NCBI GenBank assembly: GCA_024449915.1
Contig: JAMZAV010000009.1
Span: 372,001 to 436,000 of the forward strand
Direction of reading: 5' to 3'
Length of the DNA: 64,000 bases
From: Sweltsa coloradensis
Taxonomy: Eukaryota; Arthropoda; Insecta; Plecoptera; Chloroperlidae
In this document: one piece after another, positions 37,081 through 48,138 of the stretch
How positions within the stretch are numbered: the stretch's first letter is position 1
Layout of the letters: each line of letters opens with the position of its first letter
Made by a program: the position numbers and the translations under genes
Notes under the pieces: generated by a model
The model's input: only the letters and a program-made list of their open reading frames with translations
What the model was told of the DNA's origin: nothing
The model's database searches: none

Positions 37081-37342
37081 ATCAAATTATGGTTTGTTTG
37101 AAGCTTTCTCGGTTATACACATTCATGACTACTTTTTCGGGTAGACCGAGTAAGTGTAGGCAAGTTATTAATAAATTACCTTGAAACACCAACGTTTCGT
37201 GGCCGCTGTGGACCACATTGTCAAGGTGACTGAAGATGTTGGTTGCGTTGTGTGTAAAGTTGGTGTTTCAAGGTAATTTATTAATAACTTGCCTACACTT
37301 ACTCGGTCTACCCGAAAAAGTAGTCATGAATTATCAAATTAT
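37081..37342. mobile_element. Inverted-arm element with perfect 73 bp arms and 10 bp flanking repeats
   Basis: Positions 37121-37193 and 37259-37331 are exact reverse complements over 73 bp around a 65 bp core. The core on the minus strand has CTTGACAATGTGG, a GTGG/CCAC stem and CGAAACGTTGG. ATCAAATTAT occurs at 37081-37090 and 37333-37342, bounding the element like a target duplication. The left side has an extra 30 bp (GGTTTGTTTGAAGCTTTCTC) also found in the relative at 53045-53215. Stem-GAAA cores, variable target duplications and inverted copies recall Penelope-like retroelements; that is inference. Confidence 0.75.
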
Positions 37343-39227
37343 ATTCATCTCACAGACATTACATAGGTTCCCCTCTTGGGTTTATTGTACAAGTTGTATC
37401 CTCCTCTTACAACCTGTAGTCACAATAATGAACATCGACCAGTCAGTCTGTTAGAAGCCCTCGCACTACACGCCTCGCCGAACAAGGAGACAGTTTCATT
37501 TCTTGAGTTAATATCGTGGTTTGAATCCGACGCAGCGAACGTTCAATACGCCATTGTTGTCTACTTGCGTTTCAAGAACAATGGGGGTAGAATGTCCCCC
37601 CCCCCTCAAGAGAAGACGCCGCACAATAACGACGCGGGGCTAGGAACTGTTTAGCGCCTCTTAAGAGCGCACTTCTCCGGCCACACATCACCCCACCGTG
37701 CCCGAGCTATTTACAGACAACAAATAGCACCCAGGCGGTTAATAAATAAAGGTGAAAGTAGTCAAACGAAGCCTGTTTAGGAAGGTTAACACAATTTATA
37801 CCGTATCACTCTTAAAACACTGGAGCGGTGTTCTACTATAGTGGGGAATGTAGACAAATAGGGATTTACAAATACATAAAAATGAATATTCTACAATAGT
37901 TACAAAAAACAAATATATAAAAATACATTTCATGATTTAATCCCTTCAAGAAATATTTATCAAGGGATATACCAACTTAGACAGAGTTTGTAATCAAGGA
38001 CTGACGTAGAGAATAGAGAGAGAGAGAATGAGTTGTGATAGGCCTAATACAATTAATATAAGATGTCGTCGCGAAACTGTTTGTTATGCAAGTATAAATA
38101 ATACTTGTCAATGTTAAAAGTTATACAAGGCATTCGATCAATGTTGCCGTCTTCAGGTGATAAACTAAACATGATATTATTTTTAAAATAAATAAGAGAA
38201 AAATAGCCCGGGTTGATCTTAAAAAGAAGTAAACTTTTTAAACTAAAAGTTGTTTAATAGAGAAATTCGTAATGAAAGGAAATTAATTATGGATTGAACT
38301 AATGAAAAGATTTTAGCTGCATATAATCGTCTACAATTCTTGAATTCATCATTAATTATTATTGTTTAAAAAATTTGCCTTTAATAATTGCCTCGTTTGA
38401 GTTTTAAATACATTTCGAACATTATTTGTGTTTAGGTTTGTCCCCCAATGACGTGAAAAACTGTTTAATTTATTTTGTAACGAGCGTCCACCAATTAATC
38501 AATCAATCAATCAATCAATCAATCAGAAAGCAATAGTTTAAAGTGTTTGTCAGGAAAGAAGGTCTCTTGATGCCTTGTTGCTGCTGCTTGGTATGAGTCG
38601 CAACCACCAGGAGCTTTATAAATATATAGTTTTTTCTATATTTATGTTTTGTTGCACGAGCAGTGATGAAACTGTACTTTTGATAACTAGACAACGAGGT
38701 CACGGCAATATTTATCTGGAGTAAATCAATAAAAGTAATTGTTTTACAATGTACAAGATGTAACGTTTTATATTATCTCTCTCATTATCTAGTGGTGTTC
38801 GAAGAGATCTCTGTTAGTTATGCAGTTGAGTTACGATGTTGGTTTACATAGCACTTAGTGCACATTACCCTCTCGGTCAGACATATAGTGCACATCAAAC
38901 TTATTTCACTTTCAGGAAACATTGTGAAGTTTCTTTTAATCATTTCTCTGTGACTTTCACCACAGAATAATGAATCGCAAACTGGTATAAAAGATACTTT
39001 AAAGTTAAACCCACCACATTAAAACTGAACAATAAATAATAAAGTGGATTAAGGTATTAAATTTGCCGAGGAAACAAGTTACTGTGTTTTGTTTTAACAA
39101 TGCTGGAAGCAAATTAATGGAAGAGATTAGAAGGGAATGCAGCTGCTTATTTTAAGCAGTGTTTGTAAACAGCCAAGTGCGATCGTGATATTTACCAACA
39201 AGAATATTCCGCGGATAAAATCGCGAC
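37343..39227. other. AT-rich sequence, no supported gene
   Basis: Blank apart from simple sequence. A frame at 37376-37654 crosses a GC patch (37440-37700) with a C run near 37600; it matches nothing known. Confidence 0.4.
38497..38525. repeat. (AATC)n microsatellite
   Basis: Seven uninterrupted AATC units. Confidence 0.95.
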
Positions 39228-39336
39228 CACGTGCCCAAAAAACAAAAAGTGTTGGATGTGTCAGTTCGGCACGTCCCACGTGTTTTAATCTTGCTAGTTG
39301 AGGCATTCGCACGTGTCACACCCACTCGTGCACGTG
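39228..39336. promoter_or_regulatory. Cluster of four CACGTG E-boxes
   Basis: Perfect CACGTG palindromes lie at 39228, 39277, 39310 and 39331, with a further GGCACGTCC at 39268. CACGTG is the class B E-box bound by bHLH and bHLH-PAS proteins (Myc/Max, USF, Clock/Cycle families). Four in 109 bp is far above chance in AT-rich DNA, and the sites do not sit in copies of one repeat. It is a candidate enhancer or promoter; no gene start is visible beside it. Confidence 0.45.
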
Positions 39337-39339
39337 TTC

Positions 39340-40150
39340 ATGCTTGCGCGCACACAATTGCACTTAAACTTACACACAAACACAAATGTTATGTTGATAC
39401 GGTCGTCGGGCGGATTTTCACGGATATAATACCTCATTTGTCCTATTTCTGCTGTTCTCTGCAGTAGCTAATCCTTCCTTGTTTTTACCAACACTTCCAC
39501 CAGCTGTTCTTTTCAGACACTATCAACGTGGTGTTAACACTAAAATAAAATAATTTTATAATTGTCATTTTATTTCCCTAGTTGTTTTCAAAATAATACA
39601 TCTTCTAACTGGTCTACGTACATTAAATTAAATATTATCCACGGGAGGTCTTTTTAACTTACTTGTTGTTGTCTGATGGTGGTAGAAACTAGAAAGTATG
39701 ATTTACTATTTCGTTAATTTTGTTAGTGAACACTAGGTATCTTTAGAATCTCGTAAGACTGAATAAGCGGATGTTTTATTTATGCCGGCGATGAGATAGA
39801 GCCACACTAAACCTAAGCCCCTGGCTCAATCTAAGCAATACGCGTCTGCATTGTGAATACTTTACGACGACTTAAAGCACTATGTTATGGCTTACTCGAG
39901 GCGTAATTACCCCTGTGTTAGCTTGGCAGGTGAGATAACTGGGAGGCGTGCTTGGTGCTCGTAGTTCAAAATAGACAAAGTAATAGTGTGCACGGGCAAA
40001 CGAATGTACCTGGAAATCTACGTGTCTTCAAAGTCTAGTGCTAGGGCTTTTTATACACGTCCAATTATATAACTGCACTTTTGATTGGTAAGAAATATTT
40101 CATTGGTCATGTCAGATCAATTTAAGTTTAAAAAAATCATAATAATATAT
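39340..40150. other. AT-rich sequence, no gene
   Basis: No feature supported. Confidence 0.45.
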
Positions 40151-40154
40151 TGGT

Positions 40155-40225
40155 AATTTTATTCATTTATTTATTTAACGTCCATCATATTCAGATAAAA
40201 AACTGATTTACAAAGGATTTAATAA
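40155..40225 (-). repeat. Family B retroposon tail
   Basis: On the minus strand this reads AAATCAGTTTTTTATCTGAA, TATGATGGACGTTAAATAAA and an ATAAATGAATAAAAT tail. It is the same 3' terminus as 41790-41855 and 61010-61075. Confidence 0.7.
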
Positions 40226-41684
40226 CGATTACCGTCGTATGATTGGTTCGTCAAACAAAAGTTTTGTTTAATTTTGCAAACATTCACAACAGTCTTATAA
40301 CACATTTAAACGACGTTTTCAAAAACAATTAAGCACATATCTTTTCCACTTATGACATTTTCAATTCCTTCCGACTCTTTGGCAACTCTGCCAAACAACC
40401 CAGTTTAAAAATTAAAAACGAGAAGTACAATAAAGTAAGAAAAACTTCATATATAGTACATTGTAAATTGCAGAATATATATAAATAATTGTGTTGATAT
40501 AAAGAACAAATAACTTATAACCTATATAAATCAAATCATGACAAAAGTCTGGTATCGCCACATTTTGATGTGAAGTTTAAATTAAATATAAGTTAAACTT
40601 TAGATTAGCAATGAGTCTCCCTGTACGAAACTTCTATATCGACCCTGAGTTTATTTAACCATTGATACCGGGTCTACAGTATGAGACCTAAACTTAACAA
40701 TCAAGATGTTTCCATTTGGTGGAAGCTCTGTCCTTCGTTCACTGTGATAGCCGACACGGAGAGATAATATTCCCGGGCTAAAATACCGTGTAAGTAAAAG
40801 AATCGCTTTAGAGAACTACAACCGAAGAGTAAACACTACTTTATCGGAGTTGAAATTTAATTGGAAATGGTCAGGAGTAATCTGGAACTGTACTCTGAAA
40901 TAAACCTAATTCATTCTCGGTGAAACAGTTGCCCCAAACTTATTTTCTCCCCCGTAACAAACCCAGTGATTGCGAGCACGAGATATTGTTTAAATAGTTC
41001 ATTACACAAATACTATTTTAAATCTTCACTATAGTTTTATGATTAAAACTCTCATAAAGTCGTTTTTTATCTTTACACTATCTTCTTCTCGTGCATATTC
41101 ATACGAACAAATGCATTTTAATAAATGTTCATTTCTATCCATGGATAACTTCGCATTCTCATTTATAATGTGTGCCATCGATGCCATGCAAAGATAAGTT
41201 TATATATGAACAGGTAGTGTTTATTGCTCAAAGTAACGTCCGAACTATTGATTAACAGCTACTGGTTAATCTATTAATGTTAATTTTTATAGTCAGATAG
41301 TTTCTAACAATAAAAGTCTTAATTAATTAGATGAAAATCGTGTGTTGCATACTGTTTGGATGTTACGAAATTTAAAAAACTTTCCTTGCAACAAAATTGA
41401 GTTATTTTTAATTTCTGGTTTAGTCAATTGTCATTAGTGATAAATCAATAGTTAACTATAATCACATGCCAATAACAATAATAAAATAAATAATAATAAT
41501 AAAAAAGAAATGGCCAAAGTGCATAAATATGAGACGTTAAGCAATATTCAATCAATCAATCACAGCATCACACGACGTCTATGCTTCAATTTGCTTAATT
41601 ACTAATTGTTGACCTATGCTCAGAACCAGGATTTACGCCTCTGCTAATGCAACAATGCTGTTCACGGTAATGAGTAGGTACAAT
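40226..41684. other. AT-rich sequence, no gene
   Basis: No supported feature. A 'caatcaatcaatcaca' simple stretch lies near 41550. Confidence 0.45.
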
Positions 41685-41855
41685 GTCGTGTCCCTTGCTG
41701 GGCTCGAACACAGGACCCCTACTTCCGTGTGTCTAGGGCCGGCACAGTAGCACCGCAGACGGATGCAATATAACCGTAAGGAGGTAAATCAGTTTTTTAT
41801 AACTGAATAGGATAGACGTTAAATAAATAAATAAATAAAATAAATAAAAGCTTAG
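41685..41855. repeat. tRNA-like remnant followed by family B tail
   Basis: GGCTCGAACACAGGACCCC (41700-41718) is a minus-strand B-box remnant. It is followed by AAATCAGTTTTTTATAACTG, AATAGGATAGACGTTAAATA and an (AAAT)n tail (41788-41855) in plus orientation. The second part is a clean family B terminus; the first may be unrelated. Confidence 0.65.
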
Positions 41856-42134
41856 ACTGAACCCAACTGAGGGGCTACGAGACTATAGGATAAGGATCGT
41901 AAAGTATCTTCGGAAAAGGATTTTTACTACATCATAATCAGTGTTAACTAGTGGTACGTGAAAATAGCATTTTGTGAACAGATGCTACAAAGCGCTATAT
42001 TTTCTAAAGTCCTACTTTATTTTATTTTCCATGGGTTCTATAATTTCATTATACACATCTTTATTCAGTTGATATTAATTCAACCTTGATGACCAAATTT
42101 CAAATTAAAAATCAGAAAAAAGTTCATACACAAG

Positions 42135-42255
42135 GTTTTAAATAAATAAATAAATAAATTTTATTTAGAGTCTACCCACTCAGTTATATAACTGATTTCC
42201 AGTGGGGGACTTTAAATCAAAACGACCAAGCCAACCCTGCAGGCCCCGACGCAAT
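42135..42255 (-). repeat. Family C SINE 3' fragment
   Basis: (AAAT)n, TTTAGAGTCTACCCACTCAG, TTATATAACTGATTTCCAGT and GGCCCCGACGCAATCG match the 3' half of the family C SINE, antisense. It lies inside a near-exact 19 bp duplication of GATGCTACAAAGCGCTATA (41981-41999 and 42269-42287) that may mark an insertion. Confidence 0.75.
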
Positions 42256-42314
42256 CGTCCAAAAAATAGATGCTACAAAACGCTATAAAATGACTCTTGA
42301 AAATGCTTTAACAT

Positions 42315-42357
42315 GCACCTCTAGTCGGGTCGGGAGTCGGGTCGGGTATTTGGGGGG
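42315..42357 (+). other. G-quadruplex motif (GGGTC repeats)
   Basis: GTCGGGTCGGGAGTCGGG, then TCGGG and a G6 run, gives five G3+ tracts with loops of 2 to 5 nt. It resembles a short degenerate GGGTC tandem repeat. Confidence 0.7.
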
Positions 42358-42424
42358 CTAACGTGACAGTCATAAAAATGTACCCGATTATCAGGTAGTG
42401 AAAAACTATTTTTCTGGAGTCCAG

Positions 42425-42447
42425 GATTTACAAACAATTTTGGTGGA
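42425..42447 (-). repeat. CCCGGCACCTCC box, minus-strand copy
   Basis: TTTTGGTGGAGGTGCCGGT is the reverse complement of the dispersed box, followed by an AT-rich stretch. Confidence 0.6.
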
Positions 42448-42459
42448 GGTGCCGGTCCA

Positions 42460-45200
42460 GACATTTTATTTTTATTTTTAGCCCGTATGGAAATGCTGAT
42501 CACTGTAAATCAGACAATAGAAAATGTGTTCTTCACAAGTAAAATTCATTGTCCATTTTGGTATGCTACAGTATTATAACGGCCGTCTTCTCCCTACCCA
42601 ACCCGAACACCCTAACCAGTTTAATACCTGAACACAACCTGACGTCAAGACCTCTACCCGCACTGTCCAAGTGATAACTCGACTTTCCTCTTTAGGCAAT
42701 ATCGTCTCTATGCTCTTACATTCTCATATCAATACTTCTTTTACCCATTTCGTTCATTTTTAGACAGAGCCAATAAATAAATACTTATCAGTATCACAAT
42801 GAACCTTTTAAAACAACTTACATAAGTAATACTAAAAATTTCAAATTTTTCATTGATTTAAAAAAAAATCATTAATACAAATTTGTTGTTTGGTCGATAC
42901 TAAAAACTTCTCTAAAAATACTACTGTACGGCATTGTTGCACTTAAATAATTTGTAAACGAATATTATATTTTCAATCGATTAACATCCTCAAATAGTTC
43001 TTATAAAGTTATAACCTTGAATGTCGCATAGCAAAGTTCTCTTAGTTTTCAAATCATCCCAGATCAACTATAGCCGCTCGCTGCATCAAGCCCGCGGTGA
43101 GATAGTTTGGCCTCAATACGAGTGATAAATGTATTGTGTGAAAGTTTTACTTGTACAAGATCAAGACGCTGATGGACTTAGCTTAATTTCAGAAGAGATT
43201 TACCTCTCGTATGATTGATGAGGCTCCGCGGAGCACGTTGATTAATTTCAGATCATGAAACTCAACTATTATAGCTTGTTAGTTTCTTTCTCAGATAAGT
43301 TAATGGTTTTGGCACGAGAGTTCGTTTCTCCTAGTCCAGTCGTCTGTTGGTTTTTGGTATTTTCAATAATAACAAATAAATTTCCAAAGTATTACGAACT
43401 TAAAATCAAACTCAACCCTGTTTTTTTATAGGGGTTTGTTATTATATTATTCTGAGAAAAACAGGTTTAAAGTTGAAACATGCTTATTTCAAAGTGTGGT
43501 TGCTATGGCTATCAACAAGCAACAATACAACTTTAAAAAATATAAATTAAGCATTATGGATCGTCGGATCTCAATGAAGTAAAGTATATTATACTCAAAA
43601 ATTGTTATAGAATAATAATATACAAAAATCCGAAAATCAAATTTTGGAAGGTTGGTTTACCAATACCTCCCCTTAAATCACGCAAAGTACGAACTACTTT
43701 GCTTTCAAGAAGTCTTGTCCCTCTACTTTGTGAACGAGTACAGTACATAGGTAGGACACGGAACCTTCCTTCTCTCTCTCTCTCTCTCACCGCCTTGCGA
43801 TGTTGCGAAGTTGGACACGACCTTGGCATTAGAGCGATGCGGCAAAACTTTGCCAGAGTTGGCAGTGGAGCATATTGGTGGTCTACGTGCGAGCGTACGT
43901 TACGACCATCGTAAATGAAAATTAACTCATACGTTTTGCAACCGACATGTACCAATAGTTCGCTATTCTACTATGAAATAATATCCAAAATGGTTATTGC
44001 TCAAACCATTTACGTCTCACCGTTAATAAGAAATGAACATACAGAAGGATAATTCAAATTTCAAAATACAATATACAAATACATAAATACACTTACTACA
44101 TGAATTATTCATGGAATTAAAAAAAAAAAATCATACTTAATATAGTGCTGCTATCTGTGTGAGATTGACTGAACTACGTCGGTTTGACGCGAAAATAAAT
44201 GATGAACGGAACGGAGACGGAACTGTTCCGTAAGTAAATTTTGGACCACACTCGCTTTTCCGGAACCGTTCCGTAAGTCTGCCCCAATGGGTTAACTTTA
44301 TACTGAGTTGCAATTGTTCAATTTGCAGTTACAAAAAAATTAACTTCGGGTGCATTTATCATTTAAAAATTAAAAATATAACTATGTTCAAGGCTTTTTA
44401 TTGTACGGTAAAGTTCTTGACACAAACCATAACATTTATTTATTTAAGAACATTTATCTGTGTTTTATGCTTTTATTTATTAGATTTATGTCGTTGCCCC
44501 CCTTTATTAATCAGTTTTTATAACCGAATAATTAGAAAGAAAGATGCATAAACCACCTATAAACACAATGTATTTCCGTGAGACTGCAACAAGGTTGCTA
44601 TCGAGGTAAATATTATTTCCTTGCAATGCTCTAACACGTACGTTCTGTAGGCCTAAGCTACGCATGGGCTCCGCCAGGGGCTAGAGAGCGCGGTCTGGCC
44701 GACTAGCACGTTGATGCGGTCACTAACCGTACTAAGCCGAATTACCTCGAGATACGAACAAAAATGCGATCTATTCTGAAAACTGTAATTTATGTTGTTG
44801 ACGAGGTGACCGCATAGCGGCCAGCGTACAGCTGATGATGGCTAATGAACAGTTAGCTGGGTAAAGTCGCGCACAGCTGTTAAGTGGGTCATGTGCATGC
44901 AACGAGGATGATTGAGACGATAAGGGGGGATCTTATGTTGAGGTTGCTATACGGTAGTTTGTATTGTTTGCACATTATACAAGTAACTTGGCAGGGATAG
45001 TTCTGTTTTAAATTCTTAAATTGGTTGGAAACAGCTTTAAACCAAATTTAGCTTTCCATCAATATTTTTTTCCCCTATCACAACACATCTCTCTAGCTTT
45101 CACAATAATTAGGTCAACATTTACAAATTTTTCCAGTACACTTTGACATTAAATAATTTGGTTGTCAAATATTTTTTGTAGGAAGCCTGCCCAGAGCAAT
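42460..45200. other. AT-rich sequence with GC patches, no supported gene
   Basis: A (TC)n microsatellite lies at 43769-43788. A minus-strand 116-codon frame (43605-43955) runs through it and is not recognisable. A GC patch at 44640-44950 has GATGCGGTCAC/GTGACCGCAT in inverted orientation. Near 44210-44275 the phrase GTTCCGTAAGT occurs twice in a GGAACGGA-rich context. Confidence 0.4.
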
Positions 45201-45226
45201 TCATGCCCCTCTTCTGGTGTCTATAT

Positions 45227-45424
45227 AGGTATGTTGCGAATAGGACAATTGTGAAGGGATGTACGAGGTCTTTTAAGAGGACTCAATCCCTTGCATTCGC
45301 ATTAGCGACTGAGGAAAATCTCGGAAAAACTTCAGTCAGAGAATTGTCGGTCTCGACGGGATTCGAACCCGGGACCTCCCGAATCAGAGTCGCGAGCTTA
45401 ACTCTGGAGCCAACACTGAATTAA
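45227..45424 (-). repeat. SINE-2, best copy (tRNA-derived)
   Basis: The minus strand starts near AGTGTTGGCTCCAGAGTTAA, carries a perfect B box in CCCGGGTTCGAATCCCG, then a body with CGACAATTCTCTGACTGAAG and GGGATTGAGTCCTCTTAAAA. It ends near CAATTGTCCTATTCGCAACA. Diverged relatives lie at 63239-63415, 61692-61805 (sense +), 55610-55760, 49318-49385 and 13980-14110. The tRNA type was not assigned because the anticodon arm is not clear. An open frame here (45203-45424) is a by-product. Confidence 0.8.
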
Positions 45425-45429
45425 GTGGT

Positions 45430-46120
45430 GCTTATTCTTCTGTGCCTCAAATATCAAAATTTACGCAACAAAATGATACATTACCATTAAACTCGTCCAT
45501 ATATTATTGCTTTATCAAATTTTATATTTCTAGTTTGTTTGTAGTTCATATTCTCCAATCCCATGAAACGTAAAAAATACAGCAGACATTTATCTTTGAG
45601 GAGAGTGAAGTTATATTGACAAAATGTACGTTGTTACTACGTGGGGTTTAAGGGTGGCATTAAGTCACTAACCTTAAAAATGCTAAATCTACTTGAATCG
45701 AGCAAGAGATAACTGAGAGGCCAGCAGTAAATACTCCAGGTTTATACCTCTCTTGATTCTTAAAGACACACAACCTCGCACGCATTAATAGGGAGGTTAA
45801 ACAAAGAACACAACCGCCCCTCTTAGAGTGTATTCCTTGACATAAGATAAGCTTGTCCAGAGCGTAACCCAGGGATACGACAAGGGGTGTGGCTGTAAGT
45901 GGTACATATCTGAACATCTTTATTTTCCCTCCCCTCGACTCATTTTCTGGATGGGGAGTTAAAAGAATGAGGGAGACGAAACTTTTTCTGCTTTCTTGAC
46001 TTTTTGAAGACTTGACGAGATGTTCATTTTATATCTATTTCGTCACAGGTTTCTGTTTATTGTGTATGTTGAAGGAGAACTCAAGAAATGTTCGGGATTT
46101 GCGAATAAAACTTATAATAT
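45430..46120. other. No supported gene; one unexplained open frame
   Basis: A minus-strand ATG frame of 85 codons (45660-45917) has mixed codon composition and GC near 45%. It matches no family I recognise and has no signal peptide, so I do not call it. Confidence 0.35.
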
Positions 46121-46588
46121 TATAAATAAATAAATAAATAATAATTTTTATTTAGAGTCTACCCACTCAGTTATTTAACTATTTTCAGTGGGGGACTTTA
46201 AATCAAAGCGACCAAGCCAACCCTGCAGGCCCCGACGCAATCGACGAGTGAGCGATAACCAACCAAAGATCGATATTTTTATAGGAAAATATAGCAATCA
46301 GTGGTATGGACAGTGCGAACACCCGTGAATCAACGCCAGAATCAACAAGGCCGATTCAGAACAACTCTGAAATTTATTATGTGCTTCGTTGCTAGGACGC
46401 TCCAAAGTCACCGTTTACAAACTCCTAAGACAAGAACTGATGGACTGAAGTCCAATCAGTAGTTAAAAAACTTCTGACTTTAGCGGGAATCGAACCCTGG
46501 ACCTTCTGCATTGGAAGCAGATAGGCTAACCACAAGACCAACGAGCCACACAAAGACCAACGAGCCACACAGACCACGAGCCACACAA
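46121..46588 (-). repeat. Family C SINE, near-complete, tRNA-Gly-type head
   Basis: On the minus strand the head TGGCTCGTTGGTCTTGTGGTT (near 46510-46550) gives an A box, the arm CTGCTTCCAATGCAG places TCC in the anticodon loop (glycine type), and GGTTCGATTCC is the B box. A body of about 300 bp follows (TTGCGTCGGGGCCTGCAGGG, CCCCCACTGAAAAT). It ends TGAGTGGGTAGACTCTAAAT with a TTATTTATTTA tail. The 5' end is odd: a 'gaccaacgagccacaca' segment is repeated three times at 46540-46588. Confidence 0.88.
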
Positions 46589-46599
46589 TATTATTGGAC

Positions 46600-47221
46600 A
46601 ACGTCAAATTAAGTTTCCTGTTCGATTAGGCCTACTTTTTATAAATTATCGATATCTTGACGAATGAATGGGTCAGCGACAACACAACACGACTTAGTGA
46701 GAGAGGTACCCGGTTGATTCCGACCTCCAGGAAGCCTGACTGAAGGAGACGCGTGTGTCTGTTGACTTGCTGTTTCTCACTTATATTTTATTGGGATTAC
46801 ATTTGTAACATTATGTCTACATTATCCATGTTTAGATATCATACCTTTGATTTTCGGATCCAAGCTCTCCTAAAACAACACTGTTGTATTCTTCCGTCTG
46901 TGCGTGGGTCACGCCGTCTCATCACAGAATTACAATATAATACAATAACTGGCTTTGTTAAGTCTATTATGTAGCACTCTTACCGATTTTTTGAAAGTCA
47001 AAAGAAAATGGCTGAAAATTGGTTGAATGAAAGAGCCATCTTGAATAAAATAAAATAATTTATTTTTTGGAGGGACGGGACAACCATTATATGAAAATTT
47101 TGGGTCAATAAGAAAATGAAAGCTCTTTGTGCAATACTTGATTTTGATCTATGATTTTTGTTTATTGTTTATTGTTTTATTTTATGATTGACAATACATT
47201 GACATTTATTGAGTGTATTTT
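46600..47221. other. AT-rich sequence, no gene
   Basis: No supported feature. Frame 46753-46974 is not recognisable. Confidence 0.45.
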
Positions 47222-47250
47222 TACCGTACCCGGCACCTCCACCAAAACGT
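47222..47250 (+). repeat. CCCGGCACCTCC box, copy
   Basis: TACCCGGCACCTCCACCAAA is identical to the box at 2639 and 2826, with 'attttac-gtacc' upstream as in the second 2.8 kb copy. Downstream it keeps 'ttaattttattt'. Confidence 0.65.
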
Positions 47251-47439
47251 TCGATATACTATTAATTTTATTTGCACGATTTCTTTTTACATTAAGTTGA
47301 TTAAGTAGCTTCGCTCCCTAGTTTAAAGACTCTTGTCACATCTATGTTTTGACTCACTCTGCACAGATTCTAGTTGTAAATGTGTTGAACGTACTAAGAA
47401 CATAGTTTCGATGTATTATCGTCTGTGAACATCGCAAGT

Positions 47440-47640
47440 CTCCGCGCATAATATGATAATCGCCCAGACAATAGGATCGCTCACGTGACCCGCGCATTAT
47501 AGGCAATGCTCTCTCTCCCGCACGTGGTTGTATAGATAGCTAGGATGAGGCGCGCATGGCCCGTAACGATAACGATACCGTCGCTTCACGGAGCGTCTAA
47601 TTCCAGACTAGTATTGGTTGGGTGTCGTCTTTGTTTTTGC
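47440..47640 (+). promoter_or_regulatory. CpG-rich block with two CACGTG motifs
   Basis: Two CACGTG-containing stretches (CTCACGTGACC near 47480, CGCACGTGGTT near 47519) lie in a CpG-rich block that also has GATAACGATAACGATACC-like sequence at 47555-47580. A frame downstream (from 47618, no ATG start) encodes a hydrophobic N-terminal stretch but resembles no known protein. Weak promoter candidate. Confidence 0.25.
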
Positions 47641-48138
47641 TTGTTTTGTGTTGATACTTGTGACTTCTCGCAGGGTCAAACTGTTTAACCTATCGGTTCG
47701 AGATCTCAGCAGGTTATTTGCACAGGGTATTGCACTGGTTGCATTGAGTGGGGTCCAAGAGACGAGCTTAAGCTTAATGATGTCTCAGATAATTATTTAC
47801 AACAAGCACGAGCGCAATAGAACCCGAAGTAGGGCTCTAAAATTACCGTTATTGTCCACGCATCTTCTTGCCTACGCTAATGGTAGAGAAGCTGAGTACA
47901 TAAATATTCAAACTTTTTGAGCTGCTAGTCCACCTAAAATGTAAGGGGTTGCTCTTACCACTAGGGAAACTAAAACATGCTGAGATGGATTTTTTCTGTA
48001 TTGATTTACATTAAATGATTAAAAAAAGTCCATGTTAATCCCAGGTTTTGTCCGGATTTTTATCGTAAACGTGACACTCACACAGAATATGCACATTGTG
48101 TATGTTATCAGGCAATTGTATCAATAAGAAAACATGTT

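Noticed and set aside
37200..37235. Hammerhead ribozyme in the core of the inverted-arm element
   Set aside because: TTGACAA stands where CUGANGA is required; two invariant positions differ, so only a resemblance is claimed.
38497..38525. CRISPR-like regular repeats anywhere in the window
   Set aside because: Regular repeats here are microsatellites, minisatellites or satellites without unique spacers, and the DNA is eukaryotic.
43605..43955. 116-codon minus-strand frame
   Set aside because: It reads through a (TC)n microsatellite, giving an Arg-Glu run, and has no recognisable domain.
44828..44870. Hammerhead ribozyme candidate (CTGATGA followed by a stem)
   Set aside because: The conserved GAAA after stem II is replaced by GTAAA, and no partner stem I/III could be formed.
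47618..47920. 100-codon frame with hydrophobic N-terminus downstream of CACGTG motifs
   Set aside because: The frame has no ATG at its start, and the region holds an internal acceptor-like site without a coherent protein.
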